Shown: positions 43,352 to 52,316 of the stretch, in pieces
How the letters are laid out: the number at the start of each line of letters is the position of its first letter
Numbering within the stretch: the stretch's first letter is position 1
Origin: Micromonospora sp. NBC_01740
GTDB lineage: Bacteria > Actinomycetota > Actinomycetes > Mycobacteriales > Micromonosporaceae
Direction of reading: 5' to 3'
Assembly (NCBI RefSeq): GCF_035920365.1
Contig: NZ_CP109150.1
Location: 682,001 to 746,000, forward strand
Length of the DNA: 64,000 nt
Translations under genes and position numbers: made by a program
The notes under the pieces: generated by a model
What the model was told of the DNA's origin: nothing
What the model saw: the letters and a program-made list of their open reading frames with translations, nothing else
Databases searched by the model: none

Positions 43352-43867
43352 ATGGCCGCTGACCCCCGGTTCCGCTCACTGTGGAACGAGGACGAGCTCA
43401 TCCCGTACCCGCGCGAGGCGTGGCTGGAGGGGGGATTCGACCCCGACCTGCTGCCCGCCGGCGACGAGATCCCGCTCGACGTGGCGGTCGTCTACACCGC
43501 GTTCCTCGAAGGCGACATCGAGCTGTTCGACACGATCCAGCTGAGCACCGAGGACGGCTCCCTGGACATCCGGTTGATCGTGGTCGGCGCGGTCGCCGAC
43601 CACCCGGAGCTGCTCTACGTGCTCGACCCGCGGACGGGCGAGATCCTCCAGTTCGACCTGGAGCAGCAGGACATCCAGGCCGTCAACAGCACCTTCCGCA
43701 CCTTCGTCGAGTTCCTCTACCAGTTCGCGCTCTTCGTGGAGGCCGACGAGGGCAAGCCGGGCCGGGCCGAGCGGGCGGAGACGCTGCGTACCGTCCTGGA
43801 GAGCATCGACCGCGCCGCCTTCGCCCCGGACGCCTGGTGGCCACTGGTGATCAGCCAGCTCAAGTGA
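43352..43867 (+). CDS. SUKH-4-like immunity protein
   Basis: A 171-residue acidic protein. The pattern LLYVLDPRTGEILQFDLEQQ followed by NSTFRTFVEFLYQFALF resembles SUKH-4-type immunity proteins, which end in a hydrophobic helix after a DP-x-G-x-V strand. It lies 81 bp after the first immunity candidate, with SD AAAGGA and its own short leader. A second immunity gene in a toxin cassette may protect against a related toxin or a deleted one. Clear family membership needs a profile search. Confidence 0.65.
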   Translation: MAADPRFRSLWNEDELIPYPREAWLEGGFDPDLLPAGDEIPLDVAVVYTAFLEGDIELFDTIQLSTEDGSLDIRLIVVGAVADHPELLYVLDPRTGEILQFDLEQQDIQAVNSTFRTFVEFLYQFALFVEADEGKPGRAERAETLRTVLESIDRAAFAPDAWWPLVISQLK

Positions 43868-43883
43868 GGCCGGCAGGTGGAGC

Positions 43884-44705
43884 TCAGCGGCAGGCTCGGA
43901 TCGCGCTCAGCGTGGTGTGCACGTCGAACTGGGGCCCGTCGTCGCTCTCCCACCCGCCGTCGCTGCGCTGGGTCTCGGCCAGCCGCCGCCGCGCCCGCCC
44001 CAGCAGCCAGTCCTGCCCGTCGATGCCGACGCGGCGCAGCGTCGCGGCCAGCCAGGCCACGTCGCCCGGGGACAGCTCCGGCACCCGCTCGGCGAGGATC
44101 ACCTGGATCCGCGCCGCCTCGTGGAACATCTCCTGCCGGTGCAGGACCGCCGCGCTCAGCCAGCCGGCGGGCAGGAAGGACGGCCAGCCGCCGTCCGGGC
44201 GCAGCCGGGCGACGAGCGACTGGGCGGCGGCCTGCACGACGCCCGCGTACGCGCCGCCGACCCGGTGGTCGAGCGGCCCCGCCGCCCGCGCGTCCAGGCC
44301 GGCGACGGTCAGCCAGAACCCGGCGTTCGCGGTCAGGTGGAACGCCGCCTCGGGGTCGCCCGGCCGGGCCCACTCGGGGGCCACGTCGGCCAGCGCCGGG
44401 TCCTCCTCCCAGCCGCCGTCGGGCGACTGCCGCGCGGCCAGCCAGTCCAGGGCCCGGCGGGCGGCCGGACGACCGAGCGCGCCGAGGTCGTCCAACTCGG
44501 ACAGGCGGAAACAGGTGGCGTCCACGGAGGAGACTGCCCCGCCCAGCGTCGCCGGCCAGCCGCCGTCGGGCGCCTGGCCGACCTCGGCGGCGTCGAGCAG
44601 TCCGGGAGGTGGCGGCACGCCGGTGCGCAGCCGGGACAGCCGGGCCCGGTCCACCGCGTCCCCGTGTGCCACGACGAACCCGACCGCCGCATCGATGTCG
44701 ACCAC
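43884..44705 (-). CDS. prenyltransferase/squalene-oxidase repeat protein
   Basis: A 273-residue alpha-toroid protein with four QW-like repeats: APDGGWPA, QSPDGGWEE, LRPDGGWPS and QRSDGGWES. This repeat builds the alpha-alpha barrel of terpene cyclases and prenyltransferases. The acid motif D-x-D-D of cyclases is not visible, and no prenyl-diphosphate gene is near, so it may be a non-catalytic relative. It converges with the immunity gene (16 bp). Downstream of moeZ (44706-44804) a hairpin CCTCGGC/GGCCGAGG could terminate transcription. Confidence 0.78.
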   Translation of the reverse strand: MVDIDAAVGFVVAHGDAVDRARLSRLRTGVPPPPGLLDAAEVGQAPDGGWPATLGGAVSSVDATCFRLSELDDLGALGRPAARRALDWLAARQSPDGGWEEDPALADVAPEWARPGDPEAAFHLTANAGFWLTVAGLDARAAGPLDHRVGGAYAGVVQAAAQSLVARLRPDGGWPSFLPAGWLSAAVLHRQEMFHEAARIQVILAERVPELSPGDVAWLAATLRRVGIDGQDWLLGRARRRLAETQRSDGGWESDDGPQFDVHTTLSAIRACR

Positions 44706-44804
44706 GGCGGCAACGCTACCTGCGCAAACGTGATCACGCCTCGGCGAATCGGCCGAGGGCGCAGGGGTCGGGACGGCCCCCGCGACCTCGGCCGACGGCG
44801 CGGG

Positions 44805-45986
44805 TCAGTACGCCGGCAGCGACGGGTCGATCTGCTTGATCCAGGAGAGCACGCCGCCCTGCACGTGCACCGCGTCGCGGAAGCCGGCCGACTTGAGTGC
44901 GGCGAGCGCCTCCGCCGAGCGGACCCCGGACTTGCAGTGCAGCACGATCTGCCGGTCCTGCGGCAGCTTGGCGAGCGCCTCGCCCGAGATGATCTCGCCC
45001 TTGGGGATCAGCGTCGCGCCGGGGATCCGGACGATCTCGTACTCGGCCGGCTCGCGGACGTCGACGAGGAAGATGTCCTTGCCCGCGTCCTGCCACTCCT
45101 TGAGCTCCAGCGCGGTGATGGTCGCGTCGACCACCGCCTCCTGGGCCTCCTCCGACACCGCGCCGCAGAAGTCCTCGTAGTCCTCCAGCAGGTCGGTGAC
45201 CGTGGGGTTCTCGCCGCAGAGCACGCAGTTCGGGTCCTTGCGGACCTTGATCTTGCGGTAGCTCATCTCCAGGGCGTCGTAGACCATCAGCCGGCCGACC
45301 AGCGGCTCCCCGATGCCGGCGAGCAGCTTGATCGCCTCGTTGACCTGGATGGAGCCGATCGACGCGCAGAGCACGCCGAGCACGCCACCCTCGGCGCAGG
45401 AGGGGACCATGCCGGGCGGCGGGGGCTCCGGGTAGAGGCAGCGGTAGCAGGGGCCGTGCTCGGCCCAGAACACCGACGCCTGGCCGTCGAAGCGGTAGAT
45501 CGACCCCCAGACGTACGGCTTGCCGAGCAGCACCGCCGCGTCGTTGACCATGTAGCGGGTGGCGAAGTTGTCGGTGCCGTCGACGATCAGGTCGTAGCGG
45601 GAGAAGATGTCCCGCACGTTCTCCCGGTCCAGCGCAGTGTTGTGGATCTCCACGTTCACCAGGGGGTTGATCTCGCGGATCGAGGCCGCGGCCGACTCGG
45701 CCTTGGAGCGGCCCACGTCCGAGACGCCGTGGATGATCTGGCGCTGGAGGTTGGACTCGTCGACGGTGTCGAAGTCGATGATGCCGAGCGTGCCGACCCC
45801 GGCGGCGGCGAGGTACATCAGGGCCGGCGAGCCGAGGCCGCCGGCGCCGACACAGAGCACCCTGGCGTTCTTCAGCCGCTTCTGCCCCTCGACCCCGACG
45901 TCCGGGATGATCAGGTGGCGCGAGTAGCGGCGGATCTCGTCAACGGTCAGCTCGGCGGCGGGCTCGACGAGCGGGGGCAACGACAC
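44805..45986 (-). CDS. moeZ: adenylyltransferase/sulfurtransferase MoeZ (MoeB-rhodanese fusion)
   Basis: Activates and sulfurates small sulfur-carrier proteins for molybdopterin and thiocarboxylate pathways. The 393-residue protein has an E1-like domain with ATP site VGAGGLGSP (47-54), DGTDN (136-140), zinc cysteines Cys180, Cys183, Cys254 and Cys257, and a rhodanese domain whose sulfur-carrying Cys351 is in LHCKSGVRSAEAL. The GTG at 45986 has SD GGGGAG and gives the usual length. The order moeZ, DUF3152, TetR, DUF3107 and DEAD-box helicase is conserved with Mycobacterium. Confidence 0.96.
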   Translation of the reverse strand: MSLPPLVEPAAELTVDEIRRYSRHLIIPDVGVEGQKRLKNARVLCVGAGGLGSPALMYLAAAGVGTLGIIDFDTVDESNLQRQIIHGVSDVGRSKAESAAASIREINPLVNVEIHNTALDRENVRDIFSRYDLIVDGTDNFATRYMVNDAAVLLGKPYVWGSIYRFDGQASVFWAEHGPCYRCLYPEPPPPGMVPSCAEGGVLGVLCASIGSIQVNEAIKLLAGIGEPLVGRLMVYDALEMSYRKIKVRKDPNCVLCGENPTVTDLLEDYEDFCGAVSEEAQEAVVDATITALELKEWQDAGKDIFLVDVREPAEYEIVRIPGATLIPKGEIISGEALAKLPQDRQIVLHCKSGVRSAEALAALKSAGFRDAVHVQGGVLSWIKQIDPSLPAY

Positions 45987-46096
45987 GGTGGACTCCCCGG
46001 GATCGGCTGAAGGCGAACCGGCCCATTGTCGCTCGCACCGGCCTCGATCGGCCATGAGGAGCGACACGTCGCCCGAACTGCGGGAAGGGGAATAAC

Positions 46097-46942
46097 TCAG
46101 GTGCCGGGAACGAGCTCGCCGTCGTAGCGCGAGCCGTCGACGTACGGCCAGGCGTTGGCGACGCAGCCGTCCAGGCCGTACGTCTGCTGCTGCATCACCG
46201 GTGCCGGCTCGCCGGGCGCCGGGCAGGCCTGGTGTTCCTCGCCGAGTTCGTGGCCCACCTCGTGGTTGACCACGTAGGCGCGGTAGATCTCCAGCGGCGC
46301 CCCGTAGTCGGGGACCGCCTCCAGCCAGCGCGCCAGGTTGATGATCACCTGCCCGGGGAGCCGGCAGGAGGTGTAGCCCTCGGTGCTGAGCCCGCCCTCG
46401 GCGCACATCCGCTCCGAGGTCTCCGGGGTGGCAAGGTAGATGGTGAAGTCGGCGTCGTCCGCCTCCGCCACCCGCCGCAGCCGCAGCTCCTCAGAGGCGA
46501 TCCAGCTGCGGGGGTCGCCCAGCACCTCGTCCACGATGGCGGCGAAGGCGGCGACGTTCTGGTCGGTGCCCTGCTCCACGGCCACCCGGTAGTGCCGGAG
46601 CGGCCCGTCGGTGCCCCACACCGGGGAGTCGCCGGGCGCGGTGGTGAAGTCGCCCGTACCCGTGCGGGGGTAGGCGGAGGGCCGTGCCCGCTCGTCCGCC
46701 CCCGCCGCGTACGACGTGCGGTTCCCGTCGCCCGTGGTCGGCACGGGCGCGCGGTCGCCGGCCCGGGCCAGCGTCACGGCGGCGGTCGCCGCGAGCAGGA
46801 GGGTGACGCCGAGCCCCACCACCCGACGGCCCCGGATCGGGGCCGACGGTCGCCACCAGCGCGTCGGCCGAGGTGACGACGGTCGGGTCGGCGTCGGGCG
46901 GCGTGCCGGGCCGGGCGGGTCGGAAGGGGACGACGACGTCAT
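46097..46942 (-). CDS. DUF3152 protein, putative membrane-anchored zinc metalloprotease-like
   Basis: A 281-residue protein with a Pro/Ser/Arg-rich cytoplasmic start, one transmembrane helix (about 44-60, VVGLGVTLLLAATAAVTLA) and an external domain. The zinc-protease-like motif VNHEVGHELGEEHQACP contains H-E-x-x-H-x-x-x-x-x-H. Conserved CRLPGQVIINLARW and QQQTYGLDGCVANAWPY complete the DUF3152 signature. Cys residues suggest a disulfide. The family is widespread in actinobacteria and its substrate is unknown. The ATG at 46942 is used; a longer reading adds six residues. Confidence 0.88.
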   Translation of the reverse strand: MTSSSPSDPPGPARRPTPTRPSSPRPTRWWRPSAPIRGRRVVGLGVTLLLAATAAVTLARAGDRAPVPTTGDGNRTSYAAGADERARPSAYPRTGTGDFTTAPGDSPVWGTDGPLRHYRVAVEQGTDQNVAAFAAIVDEVLGDPRSWIASEELRLRRVAEADDADFTIYLATPETSERMCAEGGLSTEGYTSCRLPGQVIINLARWLEAVPDYGAPLEIYRAYVVNHEVGHELGEEHQACPAPGEPAPVMQQQTYGLDGCVANAWPYVDGSRYDGELVPGT

Positions 46943-47062
46943 GGACCGAGCGTCCCACACTAATCGGGCGTTACGCCCCGAAAAACGCGAACCTCGCTCA
47001 TCCCCCCAGGGGTGAATTCGGCCGGTCCCCCGGCTGGCGCCCGACGCCCGATCGCCGCCGGG

Positions 47063-48013
47063 TCAGAGCCGCGGGCCCGCGTACCGGCGACCGTCCCGGT
47101 ACGGCCAGGGGTTGGCGACACAGCCGTTCAGGAAGAGCGTCTGCTGCATCATCACCGGCGCCACCCGGCCCCTGCCGGGACAGCGCTCGTGCCGGTGCCC
47201 CAACTGGTGCCCGACCTCGTGGTTCACCACGTACGTCCGGTAGACCGACAGCGGCACCTTCGCGCTCACGAAGTGCGGCACCGAGAGCCGCCAGCGGTCC
47301 AGGTTGATGATCACCTTGCCGGGCGCCCGGCACGACGTGTAGGGCTTCCCGCCCACCCGGATGTTCACCCCTCCGGCGGCACACAGCCGGCCCGCCGTCC
47401 TGGCCGTGGCGAGGTAGACCGTGAAGTCGTGCCGGGAGGCGGCGCGTACCTGCTGCAACCGCAGCTCGCCGTCGACCCAGCTCCCCGGCCCGGCGAGCGC
47501 CCGCTCGACGGCGGCGGCGAACTCGCCCGCGTCCTCGCCGGCGCCCGACTCCACGGCGACCCGGTAGCGGCGCAGCGTGCCCGCGTCACCCAGCACCGGG
47601 CCCACCCGGTCGTCGTAGCCGAAGCTGCCCCGGCCCGCGGACGGCACCGGCCCGGGCAGCCGGAGCACGGCCGGCGGTGGCTCGACGGCCGAGGGCGCCG
47701 CGGCGGGCGCGGACGGCAGCGGCGAGGCCGCCCCCGGCGCGAGCATCGGCGCGGGAGCCAGTTCCCCGGCGGTGAGCGCCTCCGCCCCGACGTCGGCGCC
47801 CCGCCGGTCGGCGATCACCGCCACCGCTCCACCGACGGCGAGCACCAGCGCGACCAGACCCACGAGACCCCGCCGACGCTCCGGACGGCGGTGCCGCGGG
47901 CGGGTCAGGTCCACGCCGCCGTCCCGTGGGGGCGACGTGGCCTGGGCACGACGGCGGCCCTCGACGGGAGCCGGGGCACGGCGGGTCGGGGCGGGGTGAC
48001 GGGCAGGGGACAT
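47063..48013 (-). CDS. DUF3152 protein, second paralogue
   Basis: A 316-residue paralogue of the previous gene. It has an Arg/Pro-rich cytoplasmic N-terminus, a transmembrane helix (about 50-68, GLVGLVALVLAVGGAVAVI), a Pro/Ala linker and the DUF3152 domain with VNHEVGHQLGHRHERCPGRG (H-E-x-x-H-x-x-x-x-x-H), CRAPGKVIINLDRW and QQTLFLNGCVANPWPYRDG. The start ATG at 48013 lies five bases after the stop of the upstream alpha/beta hydrolase, so the two genes form an operon. The two paralogues are adjacent and co-directional, 120 bp apart, pointing to tandem duplication and divergence. Confidence 0.87.
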   Translation of the reverse strand: MSPARHPAPTRRAPAPVEGRRRAQATSPPRDGGVDLTRPRHRRPERRRGLVGLVALVLAVGGAVAVIADRRGADVGAEALTAGELAPAPMLAPGAASPLPSAPAAAPSAVEPPPAVLRLPGPVPSAGRGSFGYDDRVGPVLGDAGTLRRYRVAVESGAGEDAGEFAAAVERALAGPGSWVDGELRLQQVRAASRHDFTVYLATARTAGRLCAAGGVNIRVGGKPYTSCRAPGKVIINLDRWRLSVPHFVSAKVPLSVYRTYVVNHEVGHQLGHRHERCPGRGRVAPVMMQQTLFLNGCVANPWPYRDGRRYAGPRL

Positions 48014-48018
48014 CCCGG

Positions 48019-48993
48019 TCAGCCTGCCACGTCGGACCGCCTGAGGGTGTCCCCCGTTTCGGTGAGCAGGCCCAACACGGCCCGGGCCACCAGGCGCGGC
48101 ACCTCCAGTTGCGCCACGTGGCCGACCCCGTCGAGCATCAGCAGCCGGCTGTCCGGGACGACGCGGGCCGTCTGCGGGGCCACCCGCACGTCCACCAGCC
48201 GGTCGGCCCGCCCGCCGACGACCAGGGTGGGCGCCTCGACCGTCGCGGCGAGCCGCCACAGCGACCCCGACCCCGGCAGGTACGACCGCAGGAAGCTGGA
48301 GACCAGTCCCCGGAACGTCCGGACGTACGCGGCGGCGTAGTGCGCGGCCTCGTGCCGCACCCGGATCTCCTCCAGCGCCTCCTCCCGGCGCTGGTCGCAG
48401 ATCCGGGTGAGGTCGGCCACGCAGGACTCCATCACCTGCTGGGCCATCACCTCGGGCGCGATCTGGGCCAGCCGCCAGGCGGCCAGGCGCTCGCCCCGGG
48501 GGATCGCCAGCAGCGGCAGCATCCGGCCCTGCAACGAGCGCCGGAAGTCCAGGAACGGCAGCGCCGGCGAGATCAGGGTCAGGCTCCGGACCAGGTCCGG
48601 CCGTACCGCCGCCACCTGCACCGAAACCGCCCCGCCCAGCGAGTTGCCGAACAGGTGCACCGGCCCCCGGCCGGAGTGCTCGATCCAGCGGATCACCCGG
48701 TCGGCGAAGGACGGGACGGTGTACCGGCGGCCCGGCTCACTGCGGCCGAACCCCGGCAGGTCGATGGCCTGCCCGTCGAGGTGGTCGGCGAGCAGGTACG
48801 CCAGGTCGGTCCAGTTCTGCGACGAACCGCCGAGCCCGTGCACGTAGAGCGCCGGCTCCGCGCCGGGTGCGGTGGCCGGCGTGTCCCGGACGTACGTCAC
48901 CGTGCCGTCGAGGCGTACCTCCCGCCCCGGCCAGGGCGGTGGGACGGAGTGCTCGGGAAGGAGGTGGTCCGGCCGGAGGGTGGCGCGCTTCAT
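48019..48993 (-). CDS. alpha/beta-hydrolase fold protein
   Basis: A 324-residue cytoplasmic hydrolase. The oxyanion strand is LYVHGLGGSSQNW, the nucleophile elbow is FGNSLGGAVS (Ser in G-N-S-L-G), the acid is probably Asp in VVGGRADRLVD, and the base His is in LDGVGHVAQLE. The closest types are esterases and C-C bond hydrolases, but the substrate cannot be named. It is coupled to the downstream DUF3152 gene (5-bp gap). Confidence 0.9.
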   Translation of the reverse strand: MKRATLRPDHLLPEHSVPPPWPGREVRLDGTVTYVRDTPATAPGAEPALYVHGLGGSSQNWTDLAYLLADHLDGQAIDLPGFGRSEPGRRYTVPSFADRVIRWIEHSGRGPVHLFGNSLGGAVSVQVAAVRPDLVRSLTLISPALPFLDFRRSLQGRMLPLLAIPRGERLAAWRLAQIAPEVMAQQVMESCVADLTRICDQRREEALEEIRVRHEAAHYAAAYVRTFRGLVSSFLRSYLPGSGSLWRLAATVEAPTLVVGGRADRLVDVRVAPQTARVVPDSRLLMLDGVGHVAQLEVPRLVARAVLGLLTETGDTLRRSDVAG

Positions 48994-49031
48994 GACTCCA
49001 GTCTGCCCGGGGCCGCAACGACCGGCAGCGC

Positions 49032-52000
49032 TCAGGCCAGCAGCGCCTCGATCCGGCGGTTGACCGCGGCCAGGGTGGCCCGGACGACCGCCTGCCGGGG
49101 GTCACCGGCGACCAGCGCGGAGCCGACGAGCTGCTCCACCCAGCCGTCACAGACGAGCAGCACCACGACCGTGGCCACGTCGCAGTTGCCGAAGGGCACC
49201 ACGGCCGCGTGCTCGACGAAGCAGCGCCCACGGTCGGGGCCGGCGTCGGAGCCGGGCTCGCCGCCGCGCAGCAGCTCGTCCACCGCCGCCGCCGCGGCCA
49301 CCGCGCAGAGCCGCAGCACGTACCCGTCGACGGCCGGCCCGGTCGAGTAGCCGGCGGCGCTCTCCCCGCCGGCCAGCAGGCGTACCTCCACGGTGGCGTC
49401 GAGCCCGAAGGTGCTCACCTGGACGTGGTCGATCACCACCCGGGGGCCCACCGCGCCGCCGGTGTCCAGCGGCCGGGACGGCGCGGTCTCCGTCGTCGTC
49501 ACCTGCCCACCGGAGTACGACGTACCGACGGTCGCCGGGGCACCGGCCGGAGTCCCGGAAGGGGCGGCGGAGACCGAGCCGGGCTCCTCCACCGTGGCCC
49601 GGCCCCGGTGCGGGGCGACGGGCTGCCGCCGCCGGCGCGGGGTCTCGGGCGCCGCCTCGGGACGCTGTTCGGCCCGGGGCGACGCGGCCTCCGACGGGCC
49701 GCCGGTCACCCTGGCGCCGGGCACCCGGGGCTCTGCGGAGGACGGCTCGGCGGGGCGTGCCGCGACGCCCGCCGACCTGGGGTCGGCACCGCGCGGCTCC
49801 GCCGACCGGCGGCGCACCGGCGGGGCGGGTGCCGCTGGCATGCCGGGCAGGTTCTGCGGCGCGGCGGCCAGCCCCATCCGGTCCTGGAGCAGGCGGGCGA
49901 CCTGCCGGCTCACCTCGGCCGGGTCGGCCCCGTCGGCGAGGTCGAGCCGCAGGCTGTGCGCGCCGGCCGGGGTACGGCGCAGCGCCGCGTCGCGGACACC
50001 GGCCACGCCACGGACGGCGTCGAGGATGGCGTTGACGTCGAAGCCCTCCGGGCGCTCCCGCGGCGGGGCAGGCTCGTCCTCGCGGCGCAGATGGGTGGCG
50101 ATGCGGGCGAGTTCGGGGGTCTCGGCAGGTGGCTCCACGGCTGGCGGCTCCGGCACGACGGGCACGTCCGGCTCGGCGGGGACGCGCTGCGGCAACACCG
50201 CCGATGCGGACTCCGGCGCCGGGTCGGCGGCGGCCGGCGGGGCCGGCTCGGGCGCGGACCGGCGGGCCGCGTAGGGGGGTGCGCTCGTCGGGGCGGGCCC
50301 GGACGGGGTGCGCTCACGCCGCTCGAACCCGCTGGTGGCGGCCTCGGCGGCGGGCTGCGGGCCGCCCGGCGGCCTCGGGGCCGGCTCCGCGCTCTCCGGC
50401 CGGAGCCGGAACGGCCGGGTGACCCGGTCCGGGGTGTCCTCGGCGCGGGCCGCCGCGGCGGCGGTTTCCGGGGCGTACGCGAGCGGGGGCGCGCCCGCCG
50501 GCGCGGGGACCGACCCGCCCGACGCCCAGGCCGGTCGCTCGGTCGGGGCCGGCGGTTCGGCCTCGGGCCCCGTGAGCCGGTCGGCGGGGGCGGACGGTCG
50601 CTCGTACGCCGGCCGGGGCACCGGCGCGGTCTGGGCGACGTCGTAGGGGCGGCCGGGCTCGCGGGGCGGATCGTAGGGGCGGGGAGACTCGGCGCGCGAC
50701 GGCTCGTGCGGTCGTTGCGGCTCACCGGCCCAGGCCGGCGGCTGTTCCTCGCGGGACCGGCGACCGACGGGCTCGGGCTCCTCGCGGGCTCGGCGCCCCG
50801 CCGGCTCGGCGTCCTCCCGGGAGCGACGGCCCACCGGCTCGGCCTCCTCCCGGGACCAGGGCGGCGCCCACGCGGCACCCCAGCTCGGGCGGTTCCAGTT
50901 CGGGCCGGTCCAGTCCGGTTCGGTGCTCGGCGGCCACTCGGCGGCCGACTGTCGGGAACCGCCCGGTTCCGACCGGGACGACGGTTCCCGGTCGCCGCCC
51001 GGAACGTGCTGCGCACCGGCCGCCGGTTCGGCGACCGGGGACCGGTCGGCACCCGGGTCCGCGCCGAAGCCACGCCCCACCCGCTCGTGCCCCGCGGCGT
51101 GCGGCGCGCGGTCCCGGTCGAACCCGCCCGGCGCGCGCTCCTGGCCGGGGGCGCCCAGCGTCCGCTCCGCGTGGGGGCCGTCCGGGGCGCGGCCCTGGCC
51201 CGGCCCACCGGCGGCGCGGTCCTGGCCGAACTCCCCCGGTGCGCCGTCCGTGCCGGTGGCGACCGGATCGGCGTCCCGGTCGTCGCGGAAGGCGCGGTCC
51301 GCGCCCAACGCGCGGTCGACGCCGGCGAGCCGGTCGCCAACGGCCGCGCGGTCGCCGGCCGTCGCGCGGTCGCCGGTGGCGGGCGCGGTATCAACCGGGC
51401 GTTCGGTGGGCGGGCGTTCGGTGGGCGGCGGGAGGTGGCGCGGGTCGGGGGCCGACGGCTCCGGTGCGTAGTGGTCGCTCCAGCCGCGCGGCGGGCCGGC
51501 GGCCGACGGGGGCTCGTCGGCGGCGACACGGTCGGCCGTCGGCGCGTGGAAGCCGGGCGGCACCTCGAAGCCGCTGGCGGCGGTGCCCACCGGCGGGACC
51601 TGGACGGCGGGGGGCGCCGACGTCGGCAGCCCCGGCTCCGACCAGCGGTTCTGGCGGCCGGTCGACGGGTCCTCGGCGGAGCGCCGGGCCGGACGGGACT
51701 CGGGGTCGGTGAACCCGTGCTGCGTCCCGGGCGGCTGCTCGGCCGTCGGCGCTGGGCGCTGCGCGGGCACCACCAGCCGGTCGTTGCCCGGGTCGCGGCG
51801 CTGGTCGCCGGGGATGCCGGGCGGGGCGCTCACCGGGACCTGGCGGTTGACCGGCGCGTCGTCGGCGGCGTGGTCGACGCCGTTGGCGTGGTGGCCGTTG
51901 ACCCGGGCCGGCGGCTCGGTCGCGGCCGGGCCGGGCAGCGGTGGCGGCAGGTCGCCGTGCCGCGGGGACGAGGCGGCCCAACCGGGGGACGGCTCGGGCG

Positions 52001-52169
52001 GACCCCATGGAGAGGCCGGCTCGCGGGGGCCGGAGATCTCCCCGCCCCGGGACCAACTGGCCGCCGGGGGCGCCCACCCGCTGCCGGAACGGGCCAGGTC
52101 GTCCTGCGGACCCGTGCCGTCGCCGTGCTCCCCCGGGTTGGCGGCACCGGGTTGCCCTGTTTCACTCAC
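49032..52169 (-). CDS. very long Pro/Arg/Glu-rich disordered protein with a conserved C-terminal domain
   Basis: A 1045-residue protein read from GTG 52169 (SD AAGGAG, 6 nt spacing). Residues 1 to about 750 are low-complexity Pro/Ala/Gly/Arg/Glu with short repeats such as EPVGRRSRE and GDRA. Two ordered pieces follow: FDVNAILDAVRGVAGVRDAA through RQVARLLQDRMGLAA, and a C-terminal domain of about 150 residues (VVIDHVQVSTFGLDATVEVR ... ALVAGDPRQAVVRATLAAVN). I cannot name the family. No signal peptide or membrane segment is present. It diverges from the TetR gene. Confidence 0.72.
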   Translation of the reverse strand: MSETGQPGAANPGEHGDGTGPQDDLARSGSGWAPPAASWSRGGEISGPREPASPWGPPEPSPGWAASSPRHGDLPPPLPGPAATEPPARVNGHHANGVDHAADDAPVNRQVPVSAPPGIPGDQRRDPGNDRLVVPAQRPAPTAEQPPGTQHGFTDPESRPARRSAEDPSTGRQNRWSEPGLPTSAPPAVQVPPVGTAASGFEVPPGFHAPTADRVAADEPPSAAGPPRGWSDHYAPEPSAPDPRHLPPPTERPPTERPVDTAPATGDRATAGDRAAVGDRLAGVDRALGADRAFRDDRDADPVATGTDGAPGEFGQDRAAGGPGQGRAPDGPHAERTLGAPGQERAPGGFDRDRAPHAAGHERVGRGFGADPGADRSPVAEPAAGAQHVPGGDREPSSRSEPGGSRQSAAEWPPSTEPDWTGPNWNRPSWGAAWAPPWSREEAEPVGRRSREDAEPAGRRAREEPEPVGRRSREEQPPAWAGEPQRPHEPSRAESPRPYDPPREPGRPYDVAQTAPVPRPAYERPSAPADRLTGPEAEPPAPTERPAWASGGSVPAPAGAPPLAYAPETAAAAARAEDTPDRVTRPFRLRPESAEPAPRPPGGPQPAAEAATSGFERRERTPSGPAPTSAPPYAARRSAPEPAPPAAADPAPESASAVLPQRVPAEPDVPVVPEPPAVEPPAETPELARIATHLRREDEPAPPRERPEGFDVNAILDAVRGVAGVRDAALRRTPAGAHSLRLDLADGADPAEVSRQVARLLQDRMGLAAAPQNLPGMPAAPAPPVRRRSAEPRGADPRSAGVAARPAEPSSAEPRVPGARVTGGPSEAASPRAEQRPEAAPETPRRRRQPVAPHRGRATVEEPGSVSAAPSGTPAGAPATVGTSYSGGQVTTTETAPSRPLDTGGAVGPRVVIDHVQVSTFGLDATVEVRLLAGGESAAGYSTGPAVDGYVLRLCAVAAAAAVDELLRGGEPGSDAGPDRGRCFVEHAAVVPFGNCDVATVVVLLVCDGWVEQLVGSALVAGDPRQAVVRATLAAVNRRIEALLA

Positions 52170-52316
52170 CGCGCGCTCCTTGGTCGCCCCCGCTGAGGCT
52201 ACCGTGTGGTGACAGTGGCGATAAGTTACAGCGGCGGGCCAATTCCGCGACGGGTCCCCGGGCCCCGACCGGTTCGGGTGAATTGCCGGCTCGTACGAAG
52301 AGACTCGGAGGTTCCC

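Noticed and set aside
49209..52196. 995-residue plus-strand frame opposite the disordered protein
   Set aside because: Its composition is very Arg/Gly-rich with no ordered domain. The minus-strand reading has a strong SD and two ordered C-terminal domains.
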